64,000 bases of DNA, from assembly GCA_016271365.2 (NCBI GenBank), contig CM057456.1, forward strand, positions 886,038,001-886,102,000, written 5' to 3'. How positions within the stretch are numbered: the first letter of the stretch is position 1; each line of letters starts with the position of its first letter. The position numbers were made by a program, and so were the translations under genes. The notes below the pieces were generated by a model. The model was not told the origin of the DNA. It did no database searches and saw nothing but the letters and a program-made list of their open reading frames with translations. Positions 10,772-21,700 of this stretch are shown piece after piece. This DNA is from Neoceratodus forsteri (Eukaryota; Chordata; Ceratodontiformes; Ceratodontidae).

Positions 10772-12519
10772 GACAAGCATTTGTCAATGCTGAATGTTGT
10801 CTTGCTGGCATTGACACTGGTAATGCAGGAGTTACAGAGATGCATAATAGGAATGGCAGTGAAGTATTGAACTGACACCAACCCCACCCCCACCCTGCAG
10901 AGGTTGACAGGCACTGGGGTGTGCCTTTGGTTCTTCGGCCATAACGCTCATGCCATTTCACCTCATCCTGCCCTGCAGACACCAACAAGTGTCGTGGTGT
11001 GCCTTGCGGCCTTCGGGCCTTACACTCACCCCATTCCATAAGGAAATACACTGAGATGGGTGTAGTATAGGAGAATGGGGTGAACATTGGGGCCAAAGAC
11101 TCCAAGGCACACCTCGATGCCTGTCATTAGCTGCAGTGTGGGGGTGGAATGGCTTGAGCATTACAGCTGACAATCCCAAGTCACACCCCTGATGCCTGTC
11201 AGTCTCTACAGGGTGAGGCATTACAGTTGGAAACCGTAATACCCCAGGCATTTGTTGGTATTCTCACTCCAAATTTTCAAAATGGGTCTTTTTGTGATCC
11301 CACCTCATGAACAGTGGCACTATCAGTTCATTAGCCAAAAGATGATTTTTCACAGCGACTACGCCATTTGGTGCCACAGGTACGAAAACATATTTCAGGC
11401 AGGATGTGAAAAATGACAGCTGCACTGTTCATGAGGTGGTGTTAAAAAATGGCAATGTTGAAAATCTGGAGTGAAAATATGAAAAATTGAAGTCACAAGC
11501 GTGCGTAGAAACTGCACAATGCATGCTCATAATGCACTTATTTTTGGGATTTTTTTAAACCAAATTTTCAACATAGGCATTTTTGGACCTCTGTTCATGA
11601 ACAGTGGCACTGTGATTTTGTTAACCTGTCCAGAAAGTTGATTTCCCACAGCAATCGTGCCATTGTGCGCCAGATGCGTGAAAACACATTTTGGGCAGGA
11701 TGTGAAAACAGACAGCTGTAATGTTCATAAGGAGGTGTGAAAAAATGGCAATGTTGAAAATCTGGAATGAAAATATTAAAAATTGTCGAAGTTATGAGCG
11801 TGCCTGGAAACTACGCAATACACACTCGTAACGCAGTCATTTTTTTGGATTTTTTTCACCAACCTGCAACATAGGATTTTTGGGACCCCACCTCATGAAC
11901 AGTGGCACTGTCGTATCGTTTATTGGTTCAGAAGGTGATTCCACGCAGTGACAGCTAAATCACCTTTCGGGACCGAATAACGAGATGACACAGCATGTGT
12001 TCATGAGGTGGTGTCCCATGAACCCCATGTTGAAAATTTGGAGCCAACATTCAAAAAAATGACTGAGATATCCACCTGAGTTGAAACCCCCTACTGATGC
12101 CATTATATGGCTTACTGGCATTTCTTCATTTTGCGGTTCAACTTTGAAGAGTCCAGATGCATCCGCTCACAGCGATCCACAGCGCCTGACCTCTGGAGGC
12201 AAGTATGGGGTGGGGGGGTGCGGGGAAGTGGGCGGGTTGGGGAGGGGCGTTGGGGACTACGAGGACTGTTTTCTTTTACAGGAAAACAAAAATGCACATC
12301 GGAGACATTTTATTTCTTTAAAGGTGAACTAAAAATGTGGGCACACTGGATGGGCTCCCAGAGTGCCCCCATAACTTTCAGGGCAGGATATTTGGGGGGA
12401 TGTTGGGCACACTGGGGTGGGCTCAGTGTGCCCATGAGTTTCAGGGGTACTGGGCAACCTGGGCTCCAGTGTGCCCCATATGGTTGATGCCAATGGGGGA
12501 TTGGGCCCATTGGCAAAGA

Positions 12520-12555
<36 letters not shown>

Positions 12556-12950
12556 TGTGACTGATGCCAAGAGGATTGGCCCCATTGGCAAAAGAATGTG
12601 TGGGGTGGGGAACATGCTGACATGGGGGACTGGCCACCCCCAATGTCAGTATGGGGGTTGTGTGTGGCGGACAGCAGGAGCCACCATGTTTATTTAAAAG
12701 CTTCACCAGGAAAGGCACATTAGGGAGGCGTGTCATCTGCCACTGCACGACAAGCTTGTCTCTGATTGCAGCGGCAGATTTCTTTCAAATTGGTGGCACT
12801 TTCCATAATTTCTGTGTCAGTGCTGGCATGCTTGCTAATTGGGGAATGAGGGACACACCTACTAAAGCATGCCCTGCATTCGGCAACACTGACACTCTCA
12901 ATGTGGTACTACCACGAAGATGTTGCTTGCGCCTGCGCATAACACAACAT
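10772..12950 (+). mobile_element. Hairpin-ended repeat family T, copy 1
   Basis: About 2.2 kb, homologous along its length to 15683-18053. The left end carries acaagcatttgtcaatgc and a small stem formed by caatgc and gcattg. The right end is a hairpin-like sequence starting atgttgcttgcgc and ending cacaacat. The left ATGTTGT and the reverse complement of the right end (ATGTTGT) are short inverted repeats. Inside are three units of about 290 bases (marker tcatgaacagtggcac at about 11305, 11593, 11892), then a GC-rich right half with gggctc-type minisatellite sequence and a TG run. No protein coding is visible. It looks like a non-autonomous DNA transposon, but no superfamily could be fixed. 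Confidence 0.65.
12521..12553 (+). repeat. (TG)n microsatellite
   Basis: About sixteen TG dinucleotides in the right half of family-T copy 1. Open frames crossing it on both strands are artefacts of the simple repeat. Confidence 0.97.
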
Positions 12951-13464
12951 AAAAAAACTGATGAGAAAGACAGTGTATTTTGACAAGTTCATCCTTTCAT
13001 ATAGGATCACACATGCAGCTTGGACTGATGGTGGAGGAAAACAGACAGCATGCTGAAACCTGAACAGTGTAATAATATTCATCTTTAAGATATTTTAACT
13101 CACATTATGAACTGGGTAGAAATAATGCTGGCTCCTGATTAGCTCAGAAGTACATGGGCCGTTATCCTAGCACAACACCCTGCCTGGTAGTAGCTCAGCC
13201 AAAATATATTTAGAAAATACATCCGGTTTATTAAAAATGACTCAATTTATAATCGCAATAAGGCACTCAAGGGGGTGCATTATGGTGACTAATGGCACTT
13301 CTCGGGTGGTGGAAGCATTCAGCTTCACCTTGTGCTTCAACCCACCTGAGGTGGGCCATTATCCCCCTGTCATGCTTTATTGCTTAAGTACAAGCCTAAT
13401 GTTTTACATGCTTTTGTTGTAAACGTAAGATCATGAAAAGCATTCCAAATGGCATGCCATTTAA
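12951..13464. other. MOCOS: Unassigned intron 2 sequence
   Basis: No repeat, exon or RNA gene recognised. Confidence 0.45.
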
Positions 13465-13960
13465 TTTTACAATCAATTTTATTTCATAATGTACAAATAA
13501 GGGGAACACCTTTAAGGGATATACAGCATCTGTAGCTTAAAACATAATTGATACATACAGCATAAGCAATAATATGGATTAAAACAGTGGTAAATATAAA
13601 CCATCATTCATAGTAAGCAGCAAAAACTATGCCAAGAATATTAGATGCAACAGCTTTTAAGCTGGCTGGCTTGCCTAAGCAGATGAGTCTTAAGCTGAGC
13701 CTTAAAATATAGCAGGGTGAACAAATTTCAGATTTGTTATGGTAGGGCATTTCATATGCATGGTCCAAAATAGAAAAATGTTGTTCACCTCCAGTCTTGA
13801 ACTTACAGTGTGGCACAAATAACACATCCAGGGCAGCTGAATGCATGTGTGATGGTGTTGAAGGAATAGGGGTTGGGGGAGACAGGTGTGACAGTGACCT
13901 TCAAGGGCTGAAGAGGACTGACTAGGATTTTCAGAGGAAATCATGCACTGTTCACCACCT
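13465..13960 (-). mobile_element. Possible LINE 3' terminal fragment
   Basis: On the minus strand a frame reads CKFKTGGEQHFSILDHAYEM and then LRLSLRLICLGKPAS, resembling the region after the polymerase in L2-type LINEs (compare the 41110-41230 part of the L2 copy). The left end is AT-rich. There is no polymerase motif, so the assignment rests on weak similarity and could be wrong. Confidence 0.35.
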
Positions 13961-14381
13961 GAAAGTGCGTTAGGACCTCCAGACCTTTATGACATACTGT
14001 GCATCAGTTGCATGTAAACTCTGTTGCGTATCAAGGTGTAGCATAGCATGGTATTAACTTCCTGTTAACTCCCACAATTGTAGGGATGGTTTAGATAGGG
14101 AACAAAAAGAAGATCTCAGGGGGTGATCCATCCCTGTACAAGGCCTTGTTAAAACTGCACCTGAATTACTGCACTTCTTTCTGCTAGGGCACATTTTATT
14201 CTTTAAGGTATCAAAACAATATAGGAACAGAATATAAATGTAATAGAAAGGAATACAATGTGCTGAAAAGGCAGCTACAGGTATTTGTCAGGTTTGGGGA
14301 AAGGCCAAATACAGTAGGGTTAAACTTGGGGGGGGGAGAGAGCAAGAAAGAGAAAAAGGGGAAGAAACAATAGTTGTTATA

Positions 14382-14550
14382 AGGAGGTAGTATAGCACTG
14401 AGCTGCAAACCTGAAGACCTAAGTTTGAATCCATTCAGCTCCGACTTGCATACTGTGTGACCCTGAGCAAGTCACTTAACTTCCTTGTGCTCCTAGGTCG
14501 CACCTGGAAACAAGGTCTGGCTTAGTGTGCCTTTCCTGGTTAAACAATTT
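14382..14550 (+). mobile_element. CORE/MIR-like SINE
   Basis: tRNA-like head with an A-box region (ggtagtatagcactgagctg) and a B box (agtttgaatcc), then the CORE segment tgtgaccctgagcaagtcac that is diagnostic of MIR/CORE-SINEs, then a tail gcacctggaaacaaggtctg ... ttcctggttaaac. The tail is shared with the L2-like LINEs of this window, as expected if those LINEs supplied its reverse transcriptase. RNA polymerase III transcription is the ancestral mode. Confidence 0.85.
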
Positions 14551-14802
14551 CCCTTCTCCCTAATGTTTGAAAAAAGCAGTGCTTTTTGTAGAATCAGTCA
14601 TCACTGGAAGAAGAGCTCTGTGTAGCCTAAAAAGCTTATGTACTGAAAATTTCTTGTTGGCCCAACAAAAGGTGTCAGATCACCTACTTTGGTCCCATTA
14701 AAGAATACAATCTGCCACATAAGTTCTGCAGTGGGGCATCAATGCATCATTTTGAAATCAGTTGGTGACACTGTACATGTGGTTTGGAGACAGACCAAAG
14801 AA

Positions 14803-14827
14803 GCATTTGTCAATGCCGAATGTTTCC
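14803..14827 (+). repeat. Family-T left-end fragment
   Basis: agcatttgtcaatgccgaat followed by gttt is identical to the left end of family-T copy 2 at 15686. After gttt it diverges directly into the inverted-repeat SINE pair that follows. Confidence 0.65.
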
Positions 14828-14847
14828 TTGCATACTGTATGTGTCAG

Positions 14848-15045
14848 GGGTGTAGGTTAAGTGAGTAAGAGTCACATAGTATGCAAGTGGAGTTTGTGGT
14901 AATGAAACCCAGATCTGCTGGATGTACCAAGCTCATTCACAGCTCCTTACTCTAACCATAACTTGGTACATCCAGCAGATTTGAGTTTGATTTTTACAAC
15001 ATCCACTTGCATACTACGTAACTGAACAAGTAGCTTAACCTCCCC
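14848..15045. repeat. Inverted repeat of a CORE-SINE-like head, arms about 84 bases
   Basis: Left arm 14848-14932 and right arm 14962-15045 are imperfect reverse complements around a spacer of about 30 bases (matching segments include gcttggtacatccagcagat on the minus strand and acttggtacatccagcagat on the plus strand). Both arms contain tccacttgcatact and a degraded version of the CORE segment found at 14450. They may be two SINE copies inserted head to head or one foldback element. Confidence 0.7.
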
Positions 15046-15682
15046 AGTGCAGATATTCTATGTGTTGAAGTGACTGTACCAGAAGTGAAGCATGTCAGCA
15101 GCAATGGCATGTGAGGAAGATATCAATCTGCAATGATTTCACAGCTCAGGAGGACAATCAGTAGCATATTTTGGTGCTGTGATGTGTTGATGATCAAGCT
15201 CAGGTCTGCTTAGACCTGAGGCCAAATGTGGATAGTCATTGCTACTTTTGATGGAATACGAGGGAACAGCCCTACGGTATCAAGGGACGCTGCTCTTTCT
15301 GCCATCATTTAACAGGCCTCAAAATATAATATAGCTACAGATTTATCCCTCTACAGGCCATACTGCAATAAAATACAAAAATAATGCTCCCAAGCTTCCG
15401 GTTACATAACTTTCTCCTTGTCCCAGCTACCTCTCACTGATTCAGCCAACACTGCTTATTACGGTTAAATTGAATCAATTAAATGATCCCACACTAAATC
15501 TGCATTGTCCACAGTATTGTGAAGCTCATTGTCTGCTTGGTCTCTCACACTTATTATCAATTTGCACTGTTTCATCCGCTGAGAGAATCTTTATACTACA
15601 ATAGCCACTGAATTGTATTGCCTGTGTGAATTCCATAATATGTTAAATAGATACAAAAGAGGTAAAAAATAACAAATAACAA
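15046..15682. other. MOCOS: Unassigned intron 2 sequence
   Basis: No exon or known repeat recognised. Confidence 0.45.
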
Positions 15683-18053
15683 ACAAGCATTTGTCAATGC
15701 CGAATGTTTGCTTGCTGGCATTGGCATTGGTGGTGTGTGCCTTTGGGTCGTCAGGCATATCGGCCACGTCATTTCACCACACCCTATCCTGCAGAAACTG
15801 ACAAGTGTCACGGTGTGCCTTGGGTGTTTGGCCCTTATGCTCACCCCATTCCATCAGTAAATACGGTGAGATGGGTGCAGTATAGGAGAATGGGGTGAAC
15901 TTTGGGGCCAAAGAGTCCAAGGCACACCTCAATGCCTCTCACTGGCTGCAGGGTGTGGGTGGGGGTGGAATTGTATGAGCATTACAAGCAACAATCCCAA
16001 GTCACACCCCTGATACCTCTCAGTCTCTACAGGGTGGGGCATTACGGTCGGAAACCCTAAGGCCTCAGGCGTTTGTTGGTATTTTCACTCCAAATTTTCA
16101 ACATGGGTTTTTTGTGACCCCCAGCTTATGAACAGTGGCAATATCAGTTTGTTAGCCGAAAGCTGATTTTGCAAAGTGACTACGGCATTTGGCACCACAG
16201 CTGCGAAAACACATTTCAAACAGGATGTGGAAAATGACAGCTGTACTGTTCATGGGGAGGTGTAAAAAATGGCAATGTTGAAAATCTGCAGTGAAAATAG
16301 TAAAAAAACTGAAGTCACGAGCGTGCGTAGAAACTGCGCAATGCACACCTTAATGTAATTAGTTTGGGGATTTTTTACAGCAGATAGTCAACACAGGCAT
16401 TTTGGGACCTCTGCTCATGAACAGTGTCACCGTGATTTTCTTAATCTGTCCCGAACAGTGATTTCCCACAGCGACCACGCATTTCTGTGCAGAAAGTGTG
16501 AAAACACATTTCGGCCATGTTGTGAAAAATTACAGCTGTACTGTTCATAAGGAAGTGTGGAAAAATGCCAGTGATGAAAATCTGGACTGAAAGTATTACA
16601 AATTCATGAACTTACGAGGGTGCGTGGAAACAGTGAAATGCTCACTTGTAACACAGTCATTTTATGGACTTTTGTCATCAAATTTTCAACATAGCCATGT
16701 TAAGGCCTCTGGTCATGAACAGTGGCACTGTGATTTTCTTAATCTGTCCCAAACATTGATTTCGCACACCAGCTGTGCCACTGTGCACTACATGCGCGGA
16801 AACACATTTTGGGCGAGATGTGAAAAATAACAGCTGTACTGCTCATAAGGAGGTGTGGTAAAATTACAATGTTGAAACTCTGGAGTGCAAATATTAAACA
16901 TTCGTGAACTTACAAGCGTGCGTAGGAACTGCGCAATGCACGCTCGTAAAACAGTCCTTTTTGGGAATTTTTTCCCCAAATTTTCAACATAGGGTTTTTG
17001 AGGGCCTACCTCATTAACTGTGACACTGTCGTTTCGTACATTGGTCCCAAAAGGTGGTTTCGCACAGTGACCGCGAAATCACCTCTCGGGGCCAAGTAAC
17101 AAAGTGACAGTGACAGAATTCATGAGGTGGGGTCCCAAAAACCCATGTTGAAAATTTGGTGAAAAAATTCAAAAATGCCTGAGATATGCATCAAAGCTGA
17201 AAAAAACCCTATTTATTCCATTATACAGCTTACCGGCATTTCCTCAGTTCGCAGTCGGCTTTGAGGAGTGCAGACTTGTTCCTGGTCCACTGAAGATCGT
17301 CGTGCCAGACTCCGGAGGTAAGTATGGGGTGAGGGGTGTGGTGAGGCAGGGTGCACAGCAGGTGGGCTGGGTGGGAGAGGGAGGTCAAGACAGTCAGCGT
17401 GGGACTGTTCTTTCTTTCTAGGTTTCTTTTTCTTGTAGGAAGATGGCCTTGGGATGTTTGCCATGCTGGGGTGGGCTCCCATGGCAGCTAAGACCTTTTT
17501 GGGGGGCCAGCCCGAAACCGGCTGAGATTGAGCCCCCATCAGCCATAGAGAGCTTTGCCACACTGAGGTGGGCTCCCAGCGTGGCACCTGAAAGTGTGTT
17601 TGGGGGCCACCAAATGGATATTTGCCCACGCTGGGGTGGGCTCCCAGCATGGCACCTCAAAACTGTTTGGGGGGCACTGGAGCTGACAGGATTGGGCACG
17701 CCATCAGCCATACTGTGTGAGGGGGCGCATGAGCACGCTGGGGTGGGCTCCAGCGTGCTACTTGTTTGGGTTGGGGGAGGAGCTGTCTATGACAGCTCTT
17801 GCACTGCAGTGCCGACGTGGAAGCACTTTGCATACTGCAGACGGCGGCAGTATGCAAATTGCCTACATGCTGCTGCTCGTTCTTTCAACTGTATGCCGCT
17901 GCATTTGCAAACGCTGTCATAGACAGCTCTTCCATTCATTGACGTGGTGTGACCGTGCCTGTGAAAGGCAGCAGGGCATTGGAAGTAGAGAGGCACACCT
18001 ACGAATTCTCGTTTGGTGGCACTATGTTTCTTGCACATGCGTGCAAGCAAACA
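15683..18053 (+). mobile_element. Hairpin-ended repeat family T, copy 2
   Basis: About 2.37 kb, the fuller relative of 10772-12950. The left end acaagcatttgtcaatgccg leads to ATGTTTGCTTGC. The right end at 18023-18053 forms an almost perfect hairpin (atgtttcttgcac, loop, gtgcaagcaaacat with one bulge), and its reverse complement also starts ATGTTTGCTTGC, giving 12 matching bases between the two ends. Internally there are four units of about 290 bases (about 16129, 16417, 16714, 17010) where copy 1 has three. The right half is GC-rich with repeated gctggggtgggctccca sequences at about 17463, 17567, 17631 and 17739. Open frames in it are not conserved between copies, so it is probably non-coding. 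Confidence 0.68.
17777..17937. repeat. Nested palindrome in family-T copy 2
   Basis: ggagctgtctatgacagctc at the left and gctgtcatagacagctcttc at the right are inverted repeats, and each is itself nearly palindromic. Inside, tttgcatactgc and gcagtatgcaaa form a second stem near 17828-17857. Such nested stems could fold into a cruciform; function is unknown. Confidence 0.75.
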
Positions 18054-18989
18054 TAATAACATTTACAAAACAGATGATTACTTCAACCTCTAAAATATTT
18101 ATCAGATTGAGTCCATCTCTGCTCTTTAAAATAATTCAAGAACTAGATGCAAAATAATTGCAAGTTGCACAAAATATAAAATTAAACACGCATTTCAAAA
18201 GTTGTAAAAACTTGGCAAAGCAGTTAATAAATGTACATTCACATATATGTAGGAGCAAGTGTTTTGATTCTCAGCACCTTCTAACACTGGTGTCCATAAG
18301 CAATGAAAAGGCATTGTTATTTATGATGGAATTAATCATGACCTGTTCTGGTACAAAAGAAAAAAAAAAAGCTGCTTCTATATAGGGTCCAGGCAGGTCA
18401 CGTCAGATCCCTGTATCTTAAAAAATTCTGTCAGAAGTACCGGCATTTCTGATACTGCCACGTACAAAAAGCCAGTATTTTTCCACACAGGTTCGCATTC
18501 TTAAACAAACAAGTACAGTAATGATCAGGTTTAGTTTCATCAGGTCCAGCTATCTTTCATCTGAATCAGTGCAACTCGGCCAGTGATTCCCGACTAAGGA
18601 TTCCCATTTCAAATGTCTTTTTTTTTATATTCAGGAACTCCAATAAAGATATATTCATAATAAGTTTATTTATTTACAGGCACAGACCTAAATCCATAAG
18701 GATTAGCATAGGTCAGGATACTGCACCGAAGGCACCAAAAACCACAGTTGCCGGGCTAGGGATCAGGCAAATTGACCCATTTAGTGCAACAGATAGGGCC
18801 CAAAGGCCTCTGGCTAAAGCTCATTAACACTGTCTTCAATATATACACCAGAACAGTACCTTGTGATGGTGGAAATGTCTCAACAGTTGCCTCACAGTCG
18901 TTGCGTCAGCAAAACTGTGCAGCTTTACATGGCTGGTCTGGCTGTTTTCAGATTCCTTCCTCAAACACCATCTGCCTCCATACCACAAC
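18054..18989. other. MOCOS: Unassigned intron 2 sequence
   Basis: AT-rich at 18054-18650. A tract aagtttatttatttacaggc at about 18661 may be a LINE 3' tail in minus orientation, but no coding supports it. No exon seen. Confidence 0.4.
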
Positions 18990-19720
18990 ACAACTACAAC
19001 AGGCTGCAATGGGGAACGGAGGGAGGGGGGCAGAGAGCATGCAGAGGGAGGGAGCGGGAGGGTTCAGTTGTGCTGCCAGGATGGAGAACAGAGAGAGCTG
19101 GGTGGAGAGCATGCAGAGGGAGAGAGTGGCAGGGTTCAGTTGTGCTGTCGGGATAAGAAAAACAAGAGGGAACAGGGCAGAGAGCATGCAGAGGGAGGGA
19201 GCAGGAGGGTTCAGTTGTGTTGCCAGGATGGGGAAGAGAGAGAGCTGGGCGGAGAGCATGCAGAGGGAGGGAGCAGGAGGGTTCAGTTGTGTTGCCAGGA
19301 TGGGGAAGAGAGAGTGAGGTGGAGAGCACACAGAGGAAGGGAGTGGGAAGGTTCAGTTGTGTGCTGGGATAGGGAACAAAGGGAGCGGGGCGAACTGCAT
19401 GCAGAGGAAGGGAGCGGGAAGGTTTAATTGTGATGCCGTGACAGGGAAGGGAGGGTTGGGCCGATAGCACTTTGCAAATGAATGAAATGAAGAGCTCTCA
19501 TTGGAGCACTTAGTTTCTTTCAAGTAGAGAACAGCTTCCAGCTGTGAAACTCAGGCTAGTGTCACAGCCTGGTTGCGTGCTCATTGGTCTGTAAGGGACC
19601 AACCCACTGTAGAGTGTGCTGCATTGGACTTGTCCCTGATACACCTCTCAAATGCCATTCTGAAGCAACCACAAGATGTTTCTTGCGCAAAAGCAAGGAA
19701 ATATAAAACAGTTACTTAAA
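18990..19720 (+). mobile_element. Family-T-related right half with 72-bp array (first copy)
   Basis: The array at 19012-19450 is followed by about 250 bases (19470-19720) that are clearly homologous to 21453-21700, ending in agatgtttcttgcgcaaaag, which resembles the terminal hairpin of family T. The matching left end of family T was not found. It is probably a 5'-deleted or diverged relative. Confidence 0.5.
19012..19450 (+). repeat. 72-bp tandem repeat, about six units
   Basis: Units of 70-75 bases with landmark gagagcatgcagagggaggg at about 19033, 19105, 19180, 19252, 19322 and 19392, each followed by gttcagttgtgctgccagga or a variant. Since 72 is divisible by three, long repetitive open frames appear on both strands; these are not genes. 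Confidence 0.92.
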
Positions 19721-20834
19721 TTACAAGACAAACTAGTTTGGAGCAAGTTTGATAGCGTCATTAAAAGATATGTTTAACACAGTTGAAATGTCTAATGGAG
19801 AAACCAAATCTCCAGATTCAGTTGATAATACTATTATGTGCACCCCATTATGTGCTGTGATCTCGTGATGGGCTGTATGTGTGAGCAATGTGTAGTGTAA
19901 ACAGAAAATAAGATGAATTAAGCTTGATTATTGACAAGTCTATTAAACATAAAATCAAAAATTTCAGCACTGGGCTTTAGAAAGGTTCCTTTTTTGGTTA
20001 TCGTTATTTGATCTGTGCAATTACAGCTGGCACTTGTGATTATCTTCTGCTTTTAAATGGAAGCAGGCAAAATGTGTTACTTTCACGACTTAAAGATTTC
20101 AGTTTAGCATAAAATGAGAAAACTTCCTGACAGGTGTGTCTAGCCTATACAAGTGACGTTTTCTAGCATCATTACTCATTGGGGGATAGCCTTAGGAAGT
20201 ATGCAAATAAGTGCAAGCATCAGTGAATGTACTGCAGGAAGGATGCCATTCTGAGGGTGTCATACAGTCCGAGCAACTATTTTGGTGGCACAGAGAATTT
20301 AACCTTAACTCTTGAATTCTTAGAACCATGAGTCTAGCTACAAATGGATACTAGAAATTCAAAGAGAGGAGGTAAACACCAGCAAAAACAATCACTGTTG
20401 GCGAAGCTATCACCTCCTCCTTACTGCAGGACCCTGCCAGCCCCTTCCCCATCAGCTGCTCTCCCAACATCAAGCCAGGAGATGTATACAGAGCAGAGCG
20501 TGAGAAGCTGGCAAGCATCATTTAGACAGCTTGAAGTACATTCTTTTTTGTGTTTCGCTCAAAGTGCCTTCCACCTCCCCTTATGACAGGCTTATGCCTC
20601 CAGCAGCCTCAGTCACAGCAAGAGTTCTATTGGCTCACTCCATGCATCGTGAAGGAGCAGGCTTCTCGGCTTGCCATGAGGGGCTTCTGCTACAGTGGCA
20701 CCCGGACATCCATCTCCTTGAACTTTACTAGTTCATGCTCTGAAGTACTCCCTGGCTGCACTGATCCTAGCTTCTCAGGGTCCACTCCCAAATGTGTCAC
20801 CAGTATCAGAGTGTGGTGCACTCCTGCAGTTCTG
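19721..20834. other. MOCOS: Unassigned intron 2 sequence
   Basis: AT-rich to about 20340, then mixed composition. Short open frames at 20344-20870 have no recognisable domain. No splice-bounded exon identified. Confidence 0.4.
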
Positions 20835-21700
20835 CTGCTGGGATGGGAAACGGAGGGAGTGGGGCAGTGAACATGTAGAGGGAGGGAGCAGGAGGGTTCA
20901 GTTGTGCTGCCAGGATGGGGAAGAGAGGGAGCAAGGCAGAGAGCATGCAGAGAGAGGGAGTGGGGGATTTGGTTGTGCTGCGAGGGTGGGGAAAAGAAGG
21001 AGCAGGGCAGAGAGCACACAGAGGGAGGGAGCGGAGAGTTCAGTTGTGCTGCCAGGATGGGGAAGAGAGGGAGCAAGGCAGAGAGCATGCACAGGGAGGG
21101 AGTGGGGGGGGTTTAGTTGTGCTGCCAGGGTGGGGAAAAGAAGGAGCAGGGCGGAGAGCACGCAGAGGGAGGGAGCGGGAGGGTTCAGCTGTGCTGCTGG
21201 GATGGGAGAACAGAGGGAGTGGGGCAGAGAGTATGTAGAGGGAGGAAACAGGAGGATTTAATTGTGATGCCAAGATGGGGAACAGAGGGAGTGGGGCAGA
21301 AAGCATGCAGAGGGAGGGAGCAGAAGGGTTCAGTTGTGATGCCAGGATGGGGGACAGAGGGAGCGGGATGGACTGCACATAGAGGGAGAGAGTGGGAGGG
21401 TTTAATTGTGATGCCAGGACAGGGAACAGAGGGTTGGGCTGACAGCATTATGCAAATGAATGAAATGAAGCGCTCTTATTGGAGCACTTAATTTCTTTCA
21501 AGTAGAGAACGGCTTCCAGCTGTAAAACTCAGACTAGTGTCACAGTCTGGTTCCGTGCTCCTTGGTCTGTGAGGGATGAGCTCACTGCAGAGTGCTCTGC
21601 AATGGACTCATCCCTGACACACCTCTCAAATGTCATTCTGAAGCAACCGCAAGATGTTTCTTGCGCAAGCACAAGCAAACATAAAAATAGCTACTTATAT
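20835..21700 (+). mobile_element. Family-T-related right half with 72-bp array (second copy)
   Basis: Array 20840-21450 followed by 21453-21700, which is roughly 85-90 percent like 19470-19720 by eye (shared blocks gcaaatgaatgaaatgaag and tttctttcaagtagagaac). It ends with the hairpin atgtttcttgcgc, loop, gcacaagcaaacat, the same right terminus as family T. Confidence 0.55.
20840..21450 (+). repeat. 72-bp tandem repeat, about eight units
   Basis: Same repeat as 19012-19450, with landmarks at about 20866, 20938, 21008, 21078, 21150, 21226, 21298 and 21369. The consensus has gggagcgggagggttcagtt. Two more units than in the first array. Confidence 0.92.

Noticed and set aside
12310..12748. His/Thr-rich frames near the TG repeat
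   Set aside because: They are translations of the (TG)n microsatellite and neighbouring minisatellite.
10772..18053. Helitron identity for family T
   Set aside because: The right end has a hairpin, but the CTRR end and TC start are missing, and the matching inverted termini argue against a Helitron.
14803..18053. tRNA genes
   Set aside because: tRNA-like A and B boxes occur only inside SINE heads; no complete cloverleaf was seen.
18772..21491. Long Cys/Gly/Arg-rich and Leu/Pro-rich open frames on both strands
   Set aside because: They are created by the 72-bp tandem arrays (72 is a multiple of three) and have no domain, splice site or conservation between the two arrays.
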